Assembly (NCBI GenBank): GCA_947479935.1
Contig: CANKBG010000010.1
Span: forward strand, 18,460-82,459
Direction of reading: 5' to 3'
Source of the DNA: Comamonadaceae bacterium
GTDB lineage: Bacteria; Pseudomonadota; Gammaproteobacteria; Burkholderiales; Burkholderiaceae_C
Length of the DNA stretch: 64,000 bases
The position numbers and the translations under genes were made by a program. Of the stretch, positions 8,008 through 17,152 are shown in pieces (the stretch's first letter is position 1; each line of letters starts with the position of its first letter). The notes below the pieces were generated by a model. That model did not search any database, was not told the DNA's origin, and saw only the letters and a list, made by a program, of their open reading frames with translations.

Positions 8008-8999
8008 TGACTTCACCTTCTCAAAATTTAGAAGCGGCCACGACTTCGCCCCCTGAATTGACTTCATTGGCGTCTTTGTCTTCAACTTATGGCAACGCTT
8101 TTCAAGCCGCACGCGATGCAGTGGGCCCACAGAATCATCCCGCCAGCACACTGTATGTGGTGGCCACCCCCATTGGCAATCTGGCCGACATCACTTTGCG
8201 CGCTTTGTATGTCATTGAAAGGGCAGACACCCTAGCCTGCGAAGACACACGGCACACCCAGCAACTTTTGCGTGCCTATGGTTTAGACCGAAACAGTTCG
8301 CAATGCTTGGCTGTACATCAGCACAACGAAGTGGAAGCTGCAACGCAAGTCATTGCTCGCTTGGCAAAAGGCGAGCGAGTGGCCTATGTGAGTGACGCCG
8401 GCACACCCGCCATCAGCGATCCAGGCGCACGCCTGGTGGCGGCCGTGGCCGCTGCTGGTTTCAGGGTGATGCCGCTGCCAGGTGCCAGCAGTGTGACCAC
8501 CCTGTTAAGCGCGGCGGGTGTCACGGGCGAAGGCGGTTTTGTCTTCTCTGGCTTTTTATCTTCCAAAGCTACGGAAAGGCAACGCGCCATTGAAACGCTG
8601 AGCAGCGAACCACGCGCGGTGGTGCTGTTGGAAGCCCCGCACCGGATTGAGGCACTGGCACAAGCACTGGCCATGTTGGGCAGCCGGCTCATTACAGTAG
8701 GCCGCGAACTGACCAAACAATTTGAAACCATCCACACGGTGGAGGCACAAAAACTGTCGGCTTGGTTTGCTGAAAAAGCCGATCATGTACGGGGTGAATT
8801 TGCCTTGGTGATTCACGCTTTGGACAAACCAAAAATAGAAAGTGAAGCGGCACTTGATGCAGAAAGCCTGCGCACTTTGAAATTGCTGCTGACCGAGCTG
8901 CCCCTGAAAACGGCCGTGAAAATGACCAGCGACATTACGGGCGCTTCCAAAAATGTGGTTTACGACACAGCCCTCCGTTTAAAAAAGGGTTTGAACTGA
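8007..8999 (+). CDS. rsmI: 16S rRNA (cytidine(1402)-2'-O)-methyltransferase RsmI
   Basis: SAM-dependent enzyme that 2'-O-methylates C1402 of 16S rRNA at the decoding centre. The 330-residue protein has the tetrapyrrole-methylase fold: LYVVATPIGNLADITLRAL, CEDTRHTQQLLRAYGL, VAYVSDAGTPAISDPGARL and LPGASSVTTLLSAAG are all visible, and the C-terminal helical extension is present. No in-frame ATG precedes the conserved core. A TTG at 8007 is used because GAGGA (7996-8000) lies six bases upstream, inside yraN codons. N-terminal 45 residues are Ser/Thr/Ala-rich and poorly conserved. Converges with the EamA permease gene, 18 bases away. Confidence 0.95.
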   Translation: MTSPSQNLEAATTSPPELTSLASLSSTYGNAFQAARDAVGPQNHPASTLYVVATPIGNLADITLRALYVIERADTLACEDTRHTQQLLRAYGLDRNSSQCLAVHQHNEVEAATQVIARLAKGERVAYVSDAGTPAISDPGARLVAAVAAAGFRVMPLPGASSVTTLLSAAGVTGEGGFVFSGFLSSKATERQRAIETLSSEPRAVVLLEAPHRIEALAQALAMLGSRLITVGRELTKQFETIHTVEAQKLSAWFAEKADHVRGEFALVIHALDKPKIESEAALDAESLRTLKLLLTELPLKTAVKMTSDITGASKNVVYDTALRLKKGLN

Positions 9000-9017
9000 T
9001 CGGCACCTGTGATCTCG

Positions 9018-9923
9018 TTATCGCTTGCGCAAGCCCAACCACATCACGGTGCCCACCACCAAAAAAGCGCCCACCAATTGAATCGGGGCAATGGTTTGGT
9101 CCAACAGCGCCCAAGCCAACGTTAAAGCAAACACCGGCTCCACGTTCATGATGGCCGTGTTACCCACCACGCCCAATTTGGGCAACACCGTGAACATGAT
9201 GGTGAAGGCAGTGCCATACAAGAAAGTGAGCATGCCCAAGCCCCACCATCCCGCAGGGGCCTGCGGCAATTGGAACCCACCTTGACTCATGGCAACAGCC
9301 ACGGCCAATACACCGACCAAGCTCATGGTAGAAAAGGTGCGAAGCCGGCCATCTAAATCGGCTGTTTCGTGCTGGGTGTAAACCAAAGCCAAACCAAAGG
9401 TGGCCGATGCCGCCAGTGCAAATGCCACGCCACTGCCTATCTCGGCCCAATGCGCTGAAGCACCCACACCCGATGCAGCGCCCATCACATCCAAAGCCAA
9501 AGCCAATCCGACCAAGAGGATTGGCATGCTCCAGATGACTGCTTTTTCAGGCTGGTGTTTGTAAAGTACACGCGCCCAGAAAGCCGTTGAAAGTGGGTAG
9601 GTATTAAAGCCTAGCAGTGCCAGCGCCACAGGCAAGCGTGCCACCGACGAATACAAGCAAAAACTTTGGACTGCAATGAGGACGCCAATAATGGGCAAGA
9701 ATTTTTTATGCTGTGCAGAAATTTGCAGTTGAACTTTTTGTTGCCACAAGATCAAACCTACCACCAAGGCCGTGACGACACTTCTGAAACTCACAGCAGT
9801 CATCACATCTACACCGTTGTTGAAGGCAAACCGTGCAGACACATGGTTGGCGCCCATCATGAAAGCGATGAGCAGCAGCGTGGCAAAGGCTGTGGTGGAA
9901 AGTGCCTTGGATTTTTCAGTCAT
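9018..9923 (-). CDS. EamA/DMT-family permease
   Basis: Inner-membrane drug/metabolite transporter of about 301 residues with ten predicted hydrophobic segments in two EamA repeats; segments such as ATLLLIAFMMGANHVSARFA and GNTAIMNVEPVFALTLAWAL are typical. It lies 4 bases after the PanE-like gene on the same strand and is the last member of the long hpa gene run, so it may export or import an intermediate of that pathway; the substrate cannot be seen. Upstream in-frame ATGs at 9950 and 9962 would overlap panE; none has a convincing ribosome-binding site, so the start is uncertain by up to 13 codons. Confidence 0.85.
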   Translation of the reverse strand: MTEKSKALSTTAFATLLLIAFMMGANHVSARFAFNNGVDVMTAVSFRSVVTALVVGLILWQQKVQLQISAQHKKFLPIIGVLIAVQSFCLYSSVARLPVALALLGFNTYPLSTAFWARVLYKHQPEKAVIWSMPILLVGLALALDVMGAASGVGASAHWAEIGSGVAFALAASATFGLALVYTQHETADLDGRLRTFSTMSLVGVLAVAVAMSQGGFQLPQAPAGWWGLGMLTFLYGTAFTIMFTVLPKLGVVGNTAIMNVEPVFALTLAWALLDQTIAPIQLVGAFLVVGTVMWLGLRKR

Positions 9924-9927
9924 GCCT

Positions 9928-10929
9928 TCATTGTGCTGGATAGAGGCCATGCACGCTGGCATGCAGGCGACTCAACCCCAAGAGCGCATCGGTGTAGGGC
10001 GTGTTCACCTTGGTAAGTTGACCCAGTTCACGCACCACACTGACCAAGGCATCCAATTCAACGGGCTTGCCAGCCTCCACGTCTTGCAACATGGATGTTT
10101 TAAAAGCGCCTAATTTCATGGTGACGGCATGACGGTCAGCAGGAGTTTGTGCAATGGGTATGCCTATCTTCTCGCCAATCTCTTTGGCCTCCAACATAAT
10201 TTGGGACACAAAATCTTTGACCAAGTCGTCTTTCAAAATTAAATCGGTGGTGGCCCCCGTAAACGCACTGATGGGATTGACAGTCATGTTGCCCCAGAGT
10301 TTGTACCAGACGTCTTTTTGAATTTGCGCCGAGGCACTGGCGTTAAAGCCTGCCGTTACCAATTGAGCTACTAAGTTTTGAACACGCGCACTGGGTTCAC
10401 TCAGTTGTTTGGCGGGTTCACCCAAAATTAAGCCTTGTCCAAAGTGATGCCGCACCACACCCGGCGCGTCCAACGAGCAACTGGCATGCACCACACAACC
10501 CACCACATGGTGCGCAGGAATGGCTTGTGCAATTCGGCCGTGATGATCAATGGTGCCTAAGGTGGTGCCGTCTAAGTTGCCGCCAAAGCCCTGAAAAAAC
10601 CACCAAGGCACACCGTTCATGGCCGTCATCACCACGGTGTGCGGGGCCAATAAGGGTGCAATGCCTTTGGCCACATCCAACATGGCGGGCGCTTTGACCG
10701 CCACAATGACCCAATCTTGCGGGCCCAAATCGGCAGGATTGTCTGAGGCTTTAACTTGGACCACATGCCGCATTTCTGTCGGTTGCGCCTGAAGACATTG
10801 AAGACCATTTTTTTGAATGGCCCTCAAACTTGCACCTCGCGCCACCACACAGACGTCATGACCCTTTTGTGCCAAGTGAACGCCTATCCAACCACCAATG
10901 GCGCCTGCGCCGTAAATACAAACTTTCAT
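9928..10929 (-). CDS. 2-dehydropantoate 2-reductase family protein (PanE-like)
   Basis: NADPH-dependent ketoacid reductase family, 333 residues. The Rossmann motif is CIYGAGAIGGWIGVHLA at the N-terminus; the C-terminal ApbA domain has VWYKLWGNMTVNPISAFTGA with the catalytic Lys and Asn expected for ketopantoate reductase. It starts inside the stop of the class II aldolase gene (ATGA overlap 10926-10929), so they are translated together. Its place at the distal end of an aromatic-acid operon, rather than next to panB or panC, suggests it reduces another 2-oxo acid, but true PanE activity cannot be excluded. Confidence 0.82.
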   Translation of the reverse strand: MKVCIYGAGAIGGWIGVHLAQKGHDVCVVARGASLRAIQKNGLQCLQAQPTEMRHVVQVKASDNPADLGPQDWVIVAVKAPAMLDVAKGIAPLLAPHTVVMTAMNGVPWWFFQGFGGNLDGTTLGTIDHHGRIAQAIPAHHVVGCVVHASCSLDAPGVVRHHFGQGLILGEPAKQLSEPSARVQNLVAQLVTAGFNASASAQIQKDVWYKLWGNMTVNPISAFTGATTDLILKDDLVKDFVSQIMLEAKEIGEKIGIPIAQTPADRHAVTMKLGAFKTSMLQDVEAGKPVELDALVSVVRELGQLTKVNTPYTDALLGLSRLHASVHGLYPAQ

Positions 10930-11735
10930 AAACGCAAGCTTTCTTCAGGTCTGTGAATTTGGCGCTCTACTTGCCGAATCAGTGCATCCAACACATCGGT
11001 CCCCGCACCATGGTGGGGGTTGAACTGCAATGCATCACGCGTGCATTTGGCAGCAACTTCTTCACTGACCGGAATCACTTGTGACGGGCCGCCCATGCTA
11101 AAAGTGGCCAGTTGAATTTCACAGGCACGTTGCAATGTCCACAAAATGGCAAACGTTTGCGCGAGCGTCGTGCCCCAAGCCAGCAGACCATGGTTGCGCA
11201 AAATAACCGCTGGCTTATTGCCAATGCTCTTGAGCAATCGGGGGGCTTCCTCTGCATGAATGGTGATGCCTTCAAAATCATGGTACGCGATCATGTTGTG
11301 AAGCTGTGCGGTATAGAAGTTGGTTTGCTGCAACCCTTCCTTTAAACACGCCACCGCGACCCCCGCCGTGGTGTGTGTATGCATCACACAATGCGCATCT
11401 GGCAATGCATCGTGCAACGCCGCGTGCACCGTAAATCCTGCCGGATTGACGGGATACGGTGATCCATCCAACACCTTGCCCTTCAAATCAATTTTGACCA
11501 AATTGCTGGCGGTGACTTCGCTGTAATGCAAGCCAAAAGGGTTGATCAGAAAATGCTTTTCAGAACCACTCACTTCTTGCGGTACGCGCAGGGTGATGTG
11601 GTTGTAAATCATTTCGGTCCAGCCCAAAAATGCAAACACACGATAGCAAGCGGCCAACTGCTTGCGCGCCTCCCACTCCAAAGGATGCACGTCGTGTTGC
11701 AGTGAACGAGCGGCGGGAAGTTGATGTGTCAGCAT
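10926..11735 (-). CDS. Class II aldolase/adducin family protein
   Basis: Cytoplasmic zinc-dependent aldolase/adducin-domain protein of 269 residues, related to L-fuculose-1-phosphate aldolase. Metal-binding histidines are seen in CVMHTHTTAG and later in ILRNHGLLAWG; WTEMIYNHITLRV and NPFGLHYSEVTASNLVKIDL mark the family N-terminal half. The reaction is unknown; related genes in Burkholderiales often sit in catabolic operons. It follows hpaI after 17 bases and overlaps the PanE-like gene by 4 bases, so it is probably part of the hpa transcript. It is not a standard member of the homoprotocatechuate pathway. Confidence 0.85.
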   Translation of the reverse strand: MLTHQLPAARSLQHDVHPLEWEARKQLAACYRVFAFLGWTEMIYNHITLRVPQEVSGSEKHFLINPFGLHYSEVTASNLVKIDLKGKVLDGSPYPVNPAGFTVHAALHDALPDAHCVMHTHTTAGVAVACLKEGLQQTNFYTAQLHNMIAYHDFEGITIHAEEAPRLLKSIGNKPAVILRNHGLLAWGTTLAQTFAILWTLQRACEIQLATFSMGGPSQVIPVSEEVAAKCTRDALQFNPHHGAGTDVLDALIRQVERQIHRPEESLRL

Positions 11736-11752
11736 GATCTATGCACTTTTTC

Positions 11753-12571
11753 TTAATAGACTTGGCCGCTAGAGCTCGCCAATAACATACCCGCTTCAGG
11801 CTTGAACTTTTTCACCAGTGCTGCCGTTTGTCTGACCAAAATTTGCGTGTCCGAACCCACCGCCACAAACAAAGCACCCAAAGACAAATAATGTTTGGCT
11901 TGTGTCTCGTCTGAAGTCAATATGCCAGGCGCTTTGCCAGTTTTCAATATGCGCGCAATGGCATCCTCAATGGCAGCTTGTACATCTGGGTGGTTGGGAT
12001 TGCCCACATGACCCAAAGAGGCTGACAAATCAGCTGGGCCAATGAAAACGCCATCTACGCCCGGTGTGCTGGCAATGGTTTCTAAATTTTTCAATGCCTC
12101 ACGCGTCTCGACTTGTACCAACAAGCACACTTCCTCATTGGCTTCTTTGGCGTAGTTGGGAAACATACCCCAACGCGAAGCACGTGAACCGCCCATGCCG
12201 CGCACACCGCCTTTGCCGTCGTCTTGCGGATAGCGCATGGCCTGCACACATTGGACAGCTTGTTCTGGGGTGTCAATCATGGGTATTAACAATGTTTGAG
12301 CGCCGAGGTCCAAGTACTGCTTGATCAGTGCTGTGTCACCCACTGGCACGCGCGCAATAGCGTTGTTAATGGGGTACGCCGCAATGGCTTGAAGTTGCTG
12401 CTGAATGCTGCGTAAATCATTGGGGGAATGCTCACCATCCACCAACAACCAATCAAAGCCTGCCATGGCGCACATTTCGGCGGTGTAACTGCTGGCCATG
12501 CCCACCCACAAACCAATTTGGGGACGCTTTTCTGCAATGGCTTTTTTGAATCGATTCACTTGAGTTTTCAT
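11753..12571 (-). CDS. hpaI: 4-hydroxy-2-oxoheptanedioate aldolase HpaI
   Basis: Class II pyruvate aldolase that performs the last step of homoprotocatechuate degradation, cleaving 4-hydroxy-2-oxoheptane-1,7-dioate to pyruvate and succinic semialdehyde. The 272-residue TIM-barrel protein has GLWVGMASSYTAEMCAMAGF, the VDGEHSPNDL motif with the catalytic His-bearing loop, the metal-ligand segment LLVQVETREAL and GVFIGPADLSASLGHVG. It lies 10 bases after hpaH. The phosphate-less substrate fits the pathway encoded upstream. Confidence 0.93.
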   Translation of the reverse strand: MKTQVNRFKKAIAEKRPQIGLWVGMASSYTAEMCAMAGFDWLLVDGEHSPNDLRSIQQQLQAIAAYPINNAIARVPVGDTALIKQYLDLGAQTLLIPMIDTPEQAVQCVQAMRYPQDDGKGGVRGMGGSRASRWGMFPNYAKEANEEVCLLVQVETREALKNLETIASTPGVDGVFIGPADLSASLGHVGNPNHPDVQAAIEDAIARILKTGKAPGILTSDETQAKHYLSLGALFVAVGSDTQILVRQTAALVKKFKPEAGMLLASSSGQVY

Positions 12572-12581
12572 AAGTTGTCTT

Positions 12582-13397
12582 TCAGATAAATTTAAATTGC
12601 AAACGACCTAAAGGCCCGTAGTCTGCGTCAAACACATCGCCAAGTTTGGCCGGCGCAGGTCTTGTGAAGGATCCGGCCAAAACAATTTGACCCGCCTTTA
12701 AATGCTCCCCCCAAGGCGCCAACTTATTGGCCAACCAAGCAATGCCAATGGCGGGGTGGCCTTGCACGCCCGCCGCCAAACCTGTTTCTTCCACCACGCC
12801 ATTTTGCGTCAGGATGGCGCCGCACCATGGCAAGTTGGTTTGAAGAGGATCAACTTTGTCTGCGCCCACCACAATACCCGCATTGGCCGCGTTGTCGCTG
12901 ATGGTGTCAAACACTTTGCGCATCACTTTCGTATGTCGGTCAAATTGCTCTATGCGAGCGTCAATGATTTCAATGGCGGGTGTCACAAAGTCGGTCGCCG
13001 CTAGCACTTGTTCTAATGTCACGTCAGGGCCTTGAAGATCTTTCTTTAATACAAACGCCAGTTCGACTTCTACGCGGGGCGCCACAAAGTTATGAAATGG
13101 AATGTCCAAGACTTTGCCAGGCGTGCAGGTGTACAACATGTCATCCAGTAAGGTCCCGTAATCGGGCTCGTCAATTTGGCTGGCTTGTTGCATGGCCCGA
13201 GAAGTGAGACCAATTTTGTGACCAATCACATGACGTCCTTCGGCCAACTGAAGCCCAACCCAGGCCCGGCTCACACGGTAGCCGTCCTCAATAGTCATGC
13301 CCGGAAAACGTTTCGAAAAATGCTCAACTTGCTGTCGTGATTTTTGAGCCTGCTGCAATTCTGCAGCCAGTTCCGCAATGCGATCTGAATCAAACAT
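12582..13397 (-). CDS. hpaH: 2-oxo-hepta-3-ene-1,7-dioate hydratase HpaH
   Basis: Metal-dependent hydratase that adds water to 2-oxohept-3-ene-1,7-dioate, giving the substrate for HpaI. The 271-residue protein belongs to the MhpD/HpaH hydratase family: [44 protein letters not shown] and the acidic-metal-site region [17 protein letters not shown] are visible, with the C-terminal [20 protein letters not shown]. Order hpaF-hpaH-hpaI is operonic, with a gap of 40 bases to hpaF and 10 bases to hpaI. Confidence 0.93.
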   Translation of the reverse strand: MFDSDRIAELAAELQQAQKSRQQVEHFSKRFPGMTIEDGYRVSRAWVGLQLAEGRHVIGHKIGLTSRAMQQASQIDEPDYGTLLDDMLYTCTPGKVLDIPFHNFVAPRVEVELAFVLKKDLQGPDVTLEQVLAATDFVTPAIEIIDARIEQFDRHTKVMRKVFDTISDNAANAGIVVGADKVDPLQTNLPWCGAILTQNGVVEETGLAAGVQGHPAIGIAWLANKLAPWGEHLKAGQIVLAGSFTRPAPAKLGDVFDADYGPLGRLQFKFI

Positions 13398-13437
13398 GCC
13401 TGCTTTCTTTCATGAAAATAAATCGTTGAGTGTTTTT

Positions 13438-13893
13438 TTACAGTGCGGCAAACAATGGATGAACATTGCTGTGCTTGTGATCAAACACTTCAGACCCCAC
13501 ATCAATTTGCAAAGTAATGCCAATGTGACGCTTGGCAAACAAGTCTGTGAAGTGCTTTTGGGTGACGGCCATCAAAATGTCTCCCGCTATTTTTTGGGTG
13601 GCTTCTGTGCGCCCTTTGCCCATGCGAACATTCAAATACACAAAGGCGTAGTCTTCAGAACCGCCGTGCGGATTGGCATCAAACTGTGCCGCCTTTTTAC
13701 CTGCTGCGCCACCATCTGCCACGGCATAGTGCGGCGCGGGGTAGGCCAAGACGCGTATGCCGCCGGTAGGGAAAACTTGTTTGCCGCTTTCATCCATCAC
13801 CGTGAGCATGGCATCGGCCAAATCACGACACAACACTTTCATATTGGTTTCTGCGTCCAATTGCCCTGTGTAAAGAATCACCAAATGAGGCAT
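13438..13893 (-). CDS. hpaF: 5-carboxymethyl-2-hydroxymuconate delta-isomerase HpaF
   Basis: Tautomerase-superfamily enzyme that isomerises 5-carboxymethyl-2-hydroxymuconate in homoprotocatechuate catabolism. The protein begins MPHLVILYTGQLD, so that after Met removal Pro1 is free to act as the general base, as in the family. It is 151 residues, somewhat longer than the E. coli CHMI of about 125; the extra length is an internal stretch around residues 70-95. It sits between hpaD and hpaH on the same strand, 24 bases after hpaD. Confidence 0.88.
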   Translation of the reverse strand: MPHLVILYTGQLDAETNMKVLCRDLADAMLTVMDESGKQVFPTGGIRVLAYPAPHYAVADGGAAGKKAAQFDANPHGGSEDYAFVYLNVRMGKGRTEATQKIAGDILMAVTQKHFTDLFAKRHIGITLQIDVGSEVFDHKHSNVHPLFAAL

Positions 13894-13917
13894 TTAAATT
13901 CTTTCTCAATGAATGGA

Positions 13918-14865
13918 TTACAAACGGCTGGCGCCAGCCGAATAGACAGCAGCCGGCGCGTTCAAACTTTGAAAATTCAGGTCATAGGCGGCAAGGCTTT
14001 CCTTTGTGCTTAAAGGATTGACCGGGAACACCACATTGATTTGCCCGGTGCCAGAGCTTGGAAAATAAGGTGTGATCACTTCTGCTTTGCCTTGGTACTG
14101 GTCCCAACCCAACACGCCTAACAACATGGCTGTATCGTGCATGAAGCCTTCACCATGGCCTTTGGCAGCGTACTCAGGCAACATGGCACAGAATGTTTTC
14201 CAATCACCCTGCTGCCACATCTCCACCACGCGGTGGTCTAACTGCTCTAAGTAGGGGCTCCAAATTTTGTTGGCATAGTCAGGGGCCAGCCCATTTTGTG
14301 CAAAGCGGTGCGACAAAGAGCCGCTGGCAAAAAAAGCCACCTTGCCATCGTAGTGCTGCTCTACCGCACGTCGCATGGCCCAGCCCAGCTGCGCGCTTTC
14401 TGCCAATGAGTGCACCATGCAAAGTGCCGACACAGAAATGACTTTGTAATGCCTGTCGGCGTTCATGTAGCGCATGGGCACCAAGGTACCGTACTCCAAG
14501 GCCAAACTGGTGTGCTCGTGCGCCAGGGTGGTCACGCCCGCATCGTTGCAAGCCTTCGCCAAGAGGTGGCCCAGCTCTGGATTGCCATCGTATTCGTATG
14601 TCATGTTGCTGATAAAGTGCGGCAACTCGTTGCTGGTGTAGTTGCCCTTGAAATGCACTGCATTGTTCAGGTGGTACGCTGAGTTCACCAGCCAATGGGT
14701 GTCAAACACCACGAGGGTGTCGACACCCAGTGCGCGACATCTTCGGTCAATTTCATGATGACCATCGATGGCTGCTTGGCGCGTGCCTTTTTGGGGGCCG
14801 TCCAACTCGCTCAAATACATCGACGGTACGTGCGTGATTTTGGCCGCAAGTGAGACTTGTCCCAT
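13918..14865 (-). CDS. hpaD: 3,4-dihydroxyphenylacetate 2,3-dioxygenase HpaD (LigB type)
   Basis: Fe(II)-dependent extradiol ring-cleavage dioxygenase that opens homoprotocatechuate to 5-carboxymethyl-2-hydroxymuconate semialdehyde. The 315-residue protein is of the LigB (class III extradiol) family; candidate metal and acid/base residues lie in ITHVPSMYLSE near the N-terminus, VFDTHWLVN, and FFASGSLSHRFAQNG. The ATG at 14865 is chosen over an upstream TTG because GGGAG lies seven bases before it. The start is 3 bases from the hpaE stop, so the genes are translationally linked. Confidence 0.93.
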   Translation of the reverse strand: MGQVSLAAKITHVPSMYLSELDGPQKGTRQAAIDGHHEIDRRCRALGVDTLVVFDTHWLVNSAYHLNNAVHFKGNYTSNELPHFISNMTYEYDGNPELGHLLAKACNDAGVTTLAHEHTSLALEYGTLVPMRYMNADRHYKVISVSALCMVHSLAESAQLGWAMRRAVEQHYDGKVAFFASGSLSHRFAQNGLAPDYANKIWSPYLEQLDHRVVEMWQQGDWKTFCAMLPEYAAKGHGEGFMHDTAMLLGVLGWDQYQGKAEVITPYFPSSGTGQINVVFPVNPLSTKESLAAYDLNFQSLNAPAAVYSAGASRL

Positions 14866-14867
14866 GG

Positions 14868-16337
14868 TCAAACTCCCCAATGTGGAATGTGGTGTGAGCC
14901 CATTGACACCGCCACGTTTTTAGGTTCGCAAAAAACTTCGTAGCTCCATGTGCCTCCCTCGCGTCCTGTGCCGCTGGCTTTGGTGCCGCCAAAAGGTTGG
15001 CGCAAGTCGCGCACGTTTTGGCTGTTGACAAAACACATGCCCGCTTCCACAGCGGCGGCCACACGATGCGCACGGCCGATGTTTTCTGTCCACACATAGC
15101 TCGACAAGCCATATTGAATGTCGTTGGCCAATTCAATGGCGTGGGCTTCATCGCGGAATGGAATCAAACAGGCCACAGGACCAAAGATTTCGTCTTGGGC
15201 AATTTTCATGCGGTTGTCGACATCGGCAAAGACAGTGGGCCAAACGTAGTTGCCTTTTTTAACTCGATGGGGCAACTCAGGGGCGTACGAGGGACGATCT
15301 AAGCCGCCGCATAAAAGCGAAGCGCCTTCTTTCGGGCCTAGTTCAATATAGCTTTTCACTTTGGCCAAATGCGCTTGACTGATCATGGGGCCCACAAGGG
15401 TGTTTTCATCGAGAGGGTCACCCACTTGAATGCGTTTGGCTCGCTCGGTGAATTTCTGCACAAAGTCTGCATAAATACTCTGCTGCACCAAGATGCGACT
15501 GCCTGCGGTGCATCGCTCGCCGTTGTTGCTGAAAATCATGAACACAGCCGCATCCAAGGCGCGTGGCAAATCGGCATCTTCAAATATCACGAAAGGCGAT
15601 TTACCGCCCAACTCCATGCTGAACTTTTTCAAACCTGCGCTTTGCACAATTCGATGGCCGGTCGCAGTGGAGCCTGTGAAAGAAATGGCACGCACATCAG
15701 GGTGCGACACCAAGGGCTCGCCGGCATCGCGGCCATAACCATGGACCAAATTCAAAACGCCTGGCGGCACACCCGCTTCCAGCGCCAACTCGCCTAAGCG
15801 AGCAGCTGACATGGGAGACAACTCGCTCATTTTCAAAACAGCTGTGTTGCCAAACGCCAAACACGGCGCCACTTTCCAAGTTGCCGTCATGAAAGGGACA
15901 TTCCAAGGGCTGATCAACGCGCTAACTCCCACCGGGTGAAACAAGGTGTAGTTCAAGTGCGTAGGCGTGGGGTAGGTATGGCCATCCACACGGGTGCACA
16001 TTTCAGCAAAGTAAGAAAAATTATCAGCCGCTCGGGGCACCAACTGTTTGCCAGTTTGCGAAATGGTTTGACCGCAATCGCGTGTTTCTGTGGCTGCAAT
16101 TTCAGGCACATGTTGCGTGATCAATGCGCCTAAGGTGCGCATGATCTTGGCGCGATCAGCGGCAGGCGTGGCCGCCCATTTGGGAAAAGCCGCTTTGGCC
16201 GAGGCCACCGCTTGGTTCACTTCGTGAACACCGCCTGACGACACTTCGGCCAGCACTTCTTGCGTGGCGGGGTCGCGAGTTTCAAAAGTTTGCGAACTGG
16301 CTACTGCGTGTCCGTCAATTAAATGGTCTATGCGCAT
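14868..16337 (-). CDS. hpaE: 5-carboxymethyl-2-hydroxymuconate semialdehyde dehydrogenase HpaE
   Basis: NAD-dependent aldehyde dehydrogenase that oxidises the HpaD ring-cleavage product. The 489-residue protein has all ALDH landmarks: SPWNVPFMTATWK with the catalytic Asn, SFTGSTATGHRI for cofactor binding, MELGGKSPFV with the general-base Glu, and NNGERCTAGSRI with the nucleophilic Cys. The ATG at 16337 follows CAGGA by eight bases; a longer in-frame TTG start at 16382 would overlap hpaG2. C-terminal GGTKASGTGREGG fits the HpaE subfamily. Confidence 0.93.
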   Translation of the reverse strand: MRIDHLIDGHAVASSQTFETRDPATQEVLAEVSSGGVHEVNQAVASAKAAFPKWAATPAADRAKIMRTLGALITQHVPEIAATETRDCGQTISQTGKQLVPRAADNFSYFAEMCTRVDGHTYPTPTHLNYTLFHPVGVSALISPWNVPFMTATWKVAPCLAFGNTAVLKMSELSPMSAARLGELALEAGVPPGVLNLVHGYGRDAGEPLVSHPDVRAISFTGSTATGHRIVQSAGLKKFSMELGGKSPFVIFEDADLPRALDAAVFMIFSNNGERCTAGSRILVQQSIYADFVQKFTERAKRIQVGDPLDENTLVGPMISQAHLAKVKSYIELGPKEGASLLCGGLDRPSYAPELPHRVKKGNYVWPTVFADVDNRMKIAQDEIFGPVACLIPFRDEAHAIELANDIQYGLSSYVWTENIGRAHRVAAAVEAGMCFVNSQNVRDLRQPFGGTKASGTGREGGTWSYEVFCEPKNVAVSMGSHHIPHWGV

Positions 16338-16378
16338 TGTTACGTCCTGTGTTTTTTCATCGGTAGCAGTGTTTGATC

Positions 16379-17152
16379 TCAATCACTCAAGGTGTTGATC
16401 AAATCACCTACACCCTCAATATGGGTCACGATCTCATCGCCCACATCACAATTCACCACACCATCGGGTGTGCCTGTCAAAATTAGATCGCCCGGCTGCA
16501 AAGTCATGAAAGAACTGAAATATTCAATCAAAGTGGGCACATCAAAAATCATGTCGCGTGTGTGTCCACTTTGGGTCACCTTGCCATTCACTGTGGTTTG
16601 CAAATTCAAATTCATGGGGTTCCCATACGCCTCATGAATGTCCTTGGCGTCTACCAACCAAGGCCCAATGGGGGTGCAGGTATCACGATTCTTCACACGG
16701 AAATTGGGGCGATACCAGTTTTCTAGATAGTCCCGAATGGCGTAGTCATTGGCCACCGTGTAGCCGCCTACATAGTCGTATGCATTTTCTTTTTTGATAT
16801 TTTTAGCCGTGCGGCCCATGACCACGGCCAACTCGCATTCGTAGTGCATGTGAGTCACGCCTTGCGGCCTGCGGGTGAAGGCCTTGTGGCCTATCAGCGA
16901 GGCTTCCCCCTTCACAAACACCAACGGCTCTTCCGGTGCTTTGAAGGCCAGTTCCTTGGCATGGTCTGCGTAGTTCAATCCCAATGCCAAAATAGTTCTG
17001 GCTTGTGGCACAGGCGCCAAGGGTGGCAACCAAACCACCTCTTCAAACTTCAATCGCTTGCCAGGCCATGGACTGCGGGTGAGCAGCAACTCGCCATTGG
17101 ATTCAACCGCTTCGTGGACTGCGCCAGCCCAAGCTATGCGTGCGTGCTTCAT
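16379..17152 (-). CDS. hpaG2: HpaG C-terminal half: 2-hydroxyhepta-2,4-diene-1,7-dioate isomerase
   Basis: Fumarylacetoacetate-hydrolase-fold enzyme. In E. coli the bifunctional HpaG (HpcE) has decarboxylase and isomerase halves in one chain; here the halves are separate genes. This 257-residue protein has ALGLNYADHAKEL, the metal-binding segment HYECELAVVMGR, YTVANDYAIRDYLENWYRPN and TGTPDGVVNCDVGDEI. It overlaps hpaG1 by four bases (ATGA at 17149-17152), consistent with a stoichiometric partner. Which half carries which activity is taken from the E. coli arrangement. Confidence 0.9.
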   Translation of the reverse strand: MKHARIAWAGAVHEAVESNGELLLTRSPWPGKRLKFEEVVWLPPLAPVPQARTILALGLNYADHAKELAFKAPEEPLVFVKGEASLIGHKAFTRRPQGVTHMHYECELAVVMGRTAKNIKKENAYDYVGGYTVANDYAIRDYLENWYRPNFRVKNRDTCTPIGPWLVDAKDIHEAYGNPMNLNLQTTVNGKVTQSGHTRDMIFDVPTLIEYFSSFMTLQPGDLILTGTPDGVVNCDVGDEIVTHIEGVGDLINTLSD

